Source: Planctomycetaceae bacterium (GTDB lineage Bacteria; Planctomycetota; Planctomycetia; Pirellulales; Pirellulaceae). From it: a stretch of 8,690 nt of DNA. The DNA lies in assembly GCA_002708345.1 (NCBI GenBank), contig PANG01000076.1, positions 8,696 to 17,385 on the forward strand, read 5' to 3'. Below are positions 5,804-8,690 of the stretch, in pieces. The notes under the pieces were generated by a model. That model saw nothing but the letters and a program-made list of their open reading frames with translations, was not told where the DNA came from and did not search any database. The position numbers and the translations under genes are program-made. Numbering within the stretch: position 1 is the first letter of the stretch; each line of letters starts with the position of its first letter.

Positions 5804-7540
5804 ATGCAATCCAATCCCGAGAATCACCAGGACCAGGCTGAGGAACAAGCGACCACCATTCACGACAAGCCGCTGGCGACTCGCCGGCAGATCCTGCAGG
5901 TCCTGGCAGCAGGTGGTATTGGCTCGGTGGCATTCCAGCGAGCCCTGGCCTCACGCGTGGTAGCCGCCGGCACTGTCACACCGCAGATGATCGAGGAGGC
6001 ACAGTGGATCGCGGGACTGGACCTGAACGAGGCCGACCAGACATCCACTGCCGCCAGCGTGCAGCGGGCACTTGGCCAGTTCGAGGCTCTTCGCGATGTC
6101 GACGTCGGTTATGACGTGCCCCCGGCACTCTACTTCCATGCCGCCCCGTGGCAGCGTTCCGAAGAGCTCCCCCGCGGCACGGTCTCGGCAAGTGAAACTG
6201 CTGCCCCGGCGCTGCCCGATTCCGACGAGGGACTGGCGTTTTTACCGCTCAGCGAGCTTGCCGTGCTGATGCAAAATCGGCAGATCACATCGGAGCAGCT
6301 GACCGAGTTATACCTCGGTCGTCTGGAACGCTTTGACCCACTACTAAAATGCGTTGTCACGCTCACCCCGGAAATTGCGATCAAGCAGGCGAAGCGAGCC
6401 GACGCAGAAATCGCCGCCGGTCGTTACCGGGGGCCACTCCACGGGATCCCCTGGGGAGCCAAGGACCTGATTGCTTACCCAGGATACAAGACCAGCTGGG
6501 GAGCTCCTCACTTCAAGGACCAGGTACTCAACGAGAAAGCCACCGTGGCCCAGCGAATCGAGCAGGCCGGGGCAGTCCTGGTTGCCAAGCTCTCGCTGGG
6601 GGCCCTGGCGATGGGAGATCGCTGGTTTGGTGGCATGACTCGGAACCCCTGGAACCCGGAGCAGGGATCGAGTGGCTCCAGCGCCGGGTCGGCCAGTGCC
6701 ACGGCAGCCGGGCTGGTCGGTTTTTCCATTGGCAGCGAGACCCTGGGGAGCATTATCTCCCCGTCGCGCCGCTGCGGAAATTCATCGCTTCGGCCTACCT
6801 ATGGACGTGTCAGCCGTCACGGTTGCATGGCGCTGACCTGGAGCATGGACAAGCTGGGGCCGATCTGCCGATCGATCGAGGACTGTGCCCTGGTGTTCGG
6901 TGCCATCCACGGGTTTGACGGCAAGGATCCCACGGCAGTTGACCGCCCTTTCCACTGGCCTCCCCGGCGGGATCTGCACACGATGCGGATTGGCTATAGC
7001 GAGAACGATAAACCGCTCAAGGAACGCACGGAACTCGGTGTCCTGGAAGAACTCGGAGCCACGCTGGTCCCGATCGAGCTCCCCCACAACCTGCCCGCCT
7101 GGGCAATGACCATTATTCTCAACGTCGAGGCGGCCACGGTGTTTGACGAGCTCACCCGCAAGGGAATTACCGAGGGCCTCAATAGCTGGCCTGGCACCTT
7201 CCGCCAGGGACAGTTCATCCCGGCGGTGGAGTACTTGCGAGCAAACCGTGTGCGTACCATCCTGATGCGGGCCATGGCGGAGGTGATGAAGACGGTGGAC
7301 TGTTACGTCGGCGGCGATGATGCAGCGATTACCAACCTGACCGGACATCCCTGTGCCGTCGTGCCCGCCGGCTTCAAGAAGAAAGACGACATCAGGACAC
7401 CCTATTCTGTTACATTTACCGGCCAGCTCTTCGGAGAAACTGACCTACTGACGGTCGCCCATGCCTACCAGCTGGAAACCGGCCAGCATCTGGAGCACCC
7501 CCTGCTACCGGAACCGGCAGCCGAGAAGGACGAAAACTGA
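5804..7540 (+). CDS. Exported amidase-signature-family hydrolase with Tat signal
   Basis: Amidase-signature enzymes hydrolyse carboxamide bonds with a Ser-cisSer-Lys triad. In this 578-residue protein the lysine is Lys220 in GIPWGAKD. The glycine/serine-rich segment 291-316 carries the probable cis-Ser292 and nucleophile Ser316; the 24-residue spacing is that of GatA and FAAH. The usual GGSIR around the nucleophile is LGSII here, as in a divergent bacterial subfamily with motifs such as SRHGCMALTWSMDK (337-350). The N-terminus holds TRRQILQVLA (26-35) and a short hydrophobic stretch to about residue 50, which looks like a Tat signal, so it probably acts in the periplasm. No GatB or GatC gene is adjacent, so it is not tRNA amidotransferase subunit A. 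No strong Shine-Dalgarno sequence precedes the ATG, but no other in-frame start would keep the Tat motif. The substrate is unknown. Confidence 0.9.
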   Translation: MQSNPENHQDQAEEQATTIHDKPLATRRQILQVLAAGGIGSVAFQRALASRVVAAGTVTPQMIEEAQWIAGLDLNEADQTSTAASVQRALGQFEALRDVDVGYDVPPALYFHAAPWQRSEELPRGTVSASETAAPALPDSDEGLAFLPLSELAVLMQNRQITSEQLTELYLGRLERFDPLLKCVVTLTPEIAIKQAKRADAEIAAGRYRGPLHGIPWGAKDLIAYPGYKTSWGAPHFKDQVLNEKATVAQRIEQAGAVLVAKLSLGALAMGDRWFGGMTRNPWNPEQGSSGSSAGSASATAAGLVGFSIGSETLGSIISPSRRCGNSSLRPTYGRVSRHGCMALTWSMDKLGPICRSIEDCALVFGAIHGFDGKDPTAVDRPFHWPPRRDLHTMRIGYSENDKPLKERTELGVLEELGATLVPIELPHNLPAWAMTIILNVEAATVFDELTRKGITEGLNSWPGTFRQGQFIPAVEYLRANRVRTILMRAMAEVMKTVDCYVGGDDAAITNLTGHPCAVVPAGFKKKDDIRTPYSVTFTGQLFGETDLLTVAHAYQLETGQHLEHPLLPEPAAEKDEN

Positions 7541-7548
7541 TTCGCTGC

Positions 7549-7553
7549 GGGAG
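7549..7553 (+). promoter_or_regulatory. Ribosome binding site of the nitrilase-family gene
   Basis: GGGAG lies in the 21-base gap after the amidase stop, eight bases before the ATG at 7562, and supports that start. Confidence 0.7.
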
Positions 7554-7561
7554 ACCATTGC

Positions 7562-8395
7562 ATGAATAAAAAAACGATCCGCGCGGCTGCCGTCCAGATG
7601 GACGTGGCCTTGATGAAACCGGAGGAGAACCTTTCTGCCATCGAGCAGGCGCTGGAGGAAGCGGCCGGGAAAGGGGCGAGACTGGTGGTCTTTCCCGAGT
7701 GCGCGGTCACCGGTTATTGCTTTGAAAGCCTGGAAGAAGCACTTCCGCTGGGAGAATCGATCCCCGGTCCCAGTACCGAGCGCATCGGCTCCTGCTGTTC
7801 CCGGCTGGATGTCCATGCGGTTTTCGGCCTGCTTGAACGTGTCGAGGACCGGCTTTACAACGCCTGCGTACTGGTGGGCCCCGGGGGGCTTGTCGGCTCG
7901 TACCGCAAGATTCACCTGCCCTTCCTTGGCATCGATCGCTTCGTCACACCCGGTGACCGGCCCTTCGAGGTTCACGAGGCGGCAGGCCTGAAGATCGGCA
8001 TGAACATCTGTTACGACGGATCATTTCCTGAATCGTCACGGGTGATGGCGCTCGGCGGAGCGGACGTGGTGGTGCTGCCAACCAACTGGCCCCCGGGGGC
8101 GGAGTGTTTTGCAGCCCATGTGATCAACACCCGTGCAATGGAAAATGGCATCTATTACATTGCCACCGATCGTATCGGCGAGGAAAGAGGATTTTCTTTC
8201 ATTGGTGGCAGCCGAATCTGTGATCCGAATGGCAACACGATCGACACGGCTGACCACACCGACCCGGCGATCCTGTATGCGGATATCGATCCGGAACGAG
8301 CCCGTAACAAGCGTTACGTGCGCGTTCCCGAGAAGCACGAGATCGATCGGTTTGACGATCGCCAGCCCCGCTGGTACGGTTCCATCGGCGAGTAA
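7562..8395 (+). CDS. Carbon-nitrogen hydrolase, nitrilase superfamily
   Basis: These enzymes cleave amide or carbamoyl C-N bonds through a Glu-Lys-Cys triad. All three residues are visible in conserved settings: Glu46 in LVVFPECAVTGY, Lys116 in SYRKIHLPF, and Cys150 in MNICYDGSFPE. The length of 277 residues fits the amidase, carbamoylputrescine-hydrolase and beta-ureidopropionase-like branches of the superfamily, which are shorter than true nitrilases. No signal peptide is seen, so it should be cytoplasmic, unlike the exported amidase 21 bases upstream. That spacing, and the gene 44 bases downstream, point to one operon that hydrolyses related amides in two compartments. The ATG has a good ribosome binding site. 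Codons 3-5 contain a run of seven A. Family membership is certain; the substrate is not assignable from sequence. Confidence 0.93.
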   Translation: MNKKTIRAAAVQMDVALMKPEENLSAIEQALEEAAGKGARLVVFPECAVTGYCFESLEEALPLGESIPGPSTERIGSCCSRLDVHAVFGLLERVEDRLYNACVLVGPGGLVGSYRKIHLPFLGIDRFVTPGDRPFEVHEAAGLKIGMNICYDGSFPESSRVMALGGADVVVLPTNWPPGAECFAAHVINTRAMENGIYYIATDRIGEERGFSFIGGSRICDPNGNTIDTADHTDPAILYADIDPERARNKRYVRVPEKHEIDRFDDRQPRWYGSIGE

Positions 8396-8429
8396 CGTGC
8401 CGGCCCCCTCCCCTGTTAAAAAAACCGCC

Positions 8430-8434
8430 GAGGA
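8430..8434 (+). promoter_or_regulatory. Ribosome binding site of the enolase-superfamily gene
   Basis: GAGGA lies five bases before the ATG at 8440, in the 44-base gap after the nitrilase-family gene. The gap shows no terminator, so transcription probably continues from upstream. Confidence 0.65.
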
Positions 8435-8439
8435 TTCCC

Positions 8440-8690
8440 ATGCATCGACGCCATTTTTTCGAGTCGTCCCTGGCAGGCCTGTCGGCCCTCTGCCTGCCAC
8501 CGGTCTATAGTGCCAGCAGCTATGCAGCCCAGTTCGGCAAACGAACCTCGCAGCTGAAGGTCACCGACATCCGCCGCAGAACAGTACGTCTTCCCTACCG
8601 GGATGCTCCCCGGCGGGCCATGGATCGGGAACTCCCCCACTGGCGCTACGCCGAGGTGTTCGAGGTGGAACTCTCCGGTGGCGCGGTCGG
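8440..8690 (+). CDS. Mandelate racemase/muconate lactonizing enzyme-like protein (enolase superfamily), N-terminal part only
   Basis: Only the first 83 codons lie in the window, and the frame is open to the right edge. The N-terminus MHRRHFFESSLAGLSALCLPP resembles a Tat signal: a twin arginine followed by HFF and a short hydrophobic segment to about residue 30. From about residue 39 the sequence LKVTDIRRRTVRLPYRD, followed by ELPHWRYAEVFEVEL (66-80), matches the start of the capping domain of enolase-superfamily enzymes as I know them. The metal-binding and acid/base residues lie beyond the edge, so neither activity nor substrate (racemisation, epimerisation, dehydration or cycloisomerisation) can be judged. 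The operon with two amide hydrolases would fit an epimerase for amino-acid or acyl-amino-acid derivatives, but that is an inference. Confidence 0.75.
   Translation, partial: MHRRHFFESSLAGLSALCLPPVYSASSYAAQFGKRTSQLKVTDIRRRTVRLPYRDAPRRAMDRELPHWRYAEVFEVELSGGAV

Noticed and set aside
5560..5841. Short open frames in the divergent region (93 codons plus strand, 66 codons minus strand at 5601-5801, 23 codons at 5649-5720)
   Set aside because: None has a good ribosome binding site or recognisable motif, they overlap one another, the longest runs into the amidase gene, and the candidate promoters lie within them. A small protein cannot be fully excluded.
6782..7348. Open frame of 188 codons on the minus strand, opposite the amidase
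   Set aside because: It is antisense to a clear amidase and has no recognisable features.
7568..7575. Run of seven A in the first codons of the nitrilase-family gene, and a second one at 8418-8424, as phase-variation or frameshift sites
   Set aside because: A run of seven is too short to call phase variation, the first sits in an AAA-rich N-terminus of an intact frame, and the second lies outside any gene.

Overview
The window comes from a high-GC bacterial chromosome and looks most like a member of the Planctomycetota. This assignment is an inference from gene content, not from a marker gene. The clues are a Tat-exported enolase-superfamily protein, a Tat-exported amidase of a divergent subfamily, and a membrane-anchored eight-haem cytochrome carrying HEAT and TPR-like repeats. 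No rRNA, tRNA, CRISPR array, insertion sequence or integrase is visible. Seven protein genes fill almost the whole window, and the two at the edges are cut by the window ends.

The left two thirds (about 1-5561) lie on the minus strand. In transcription order they are an octahaem c-type cytochrome/TPR protein (5561-3105), a GalU-type sugar-1-phosphate uridylyltransferase (3108-2218), a GHMP kinase closely resembling plant glucuronokinase (2214-1210), and an NAD(P)-dependent aldehyde dehydrogenase (1067 to the left edge, C-terminus missing). The cytochrome and uridylyltransferase genes overlap by four bases (ATGA). The kinase begins at a GTG one codon after the uridylyltransferase stop, in the same reading frame, with its ribosome binding site inside the upstream gene. 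These three genes are therefore almost certainly one operon. A 142-base gap with a plausible promoter of its own separates the aldehyde dehydrogenase.

The right third (5804-8690) lies on the plus strand and is a second, divergent operon. It holds a Tat-exported amidase-signature enzyme, a cytoplasmic nitrilase-superfamily C-N hydrolase 21 bases downstream, and the N-terminal part of an exported mandelate racemase/muconate lactonizing enzyme-like protein. Together they suggest breakdown of amides, possibly with a stereochemical step; the substrate cannot be read from the sequence.

The most interesting element is the kinase-uridylyltransferase pair. If the kinase is a glucuronokinase, the pair would form a compact bacterial route from free glucuronate to glucuronate-1-phosphate to UDP-glucuronate. 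That chemistry is best known from the plant myo-inositol/glucuronate salvage pathway and differs from the usual bacterial route through UDP-glucose dehydrogenase. The 242-base divergent region (5562-5803) holds candidate promoters for both directions and a 12-base palindrome that may be an operator.
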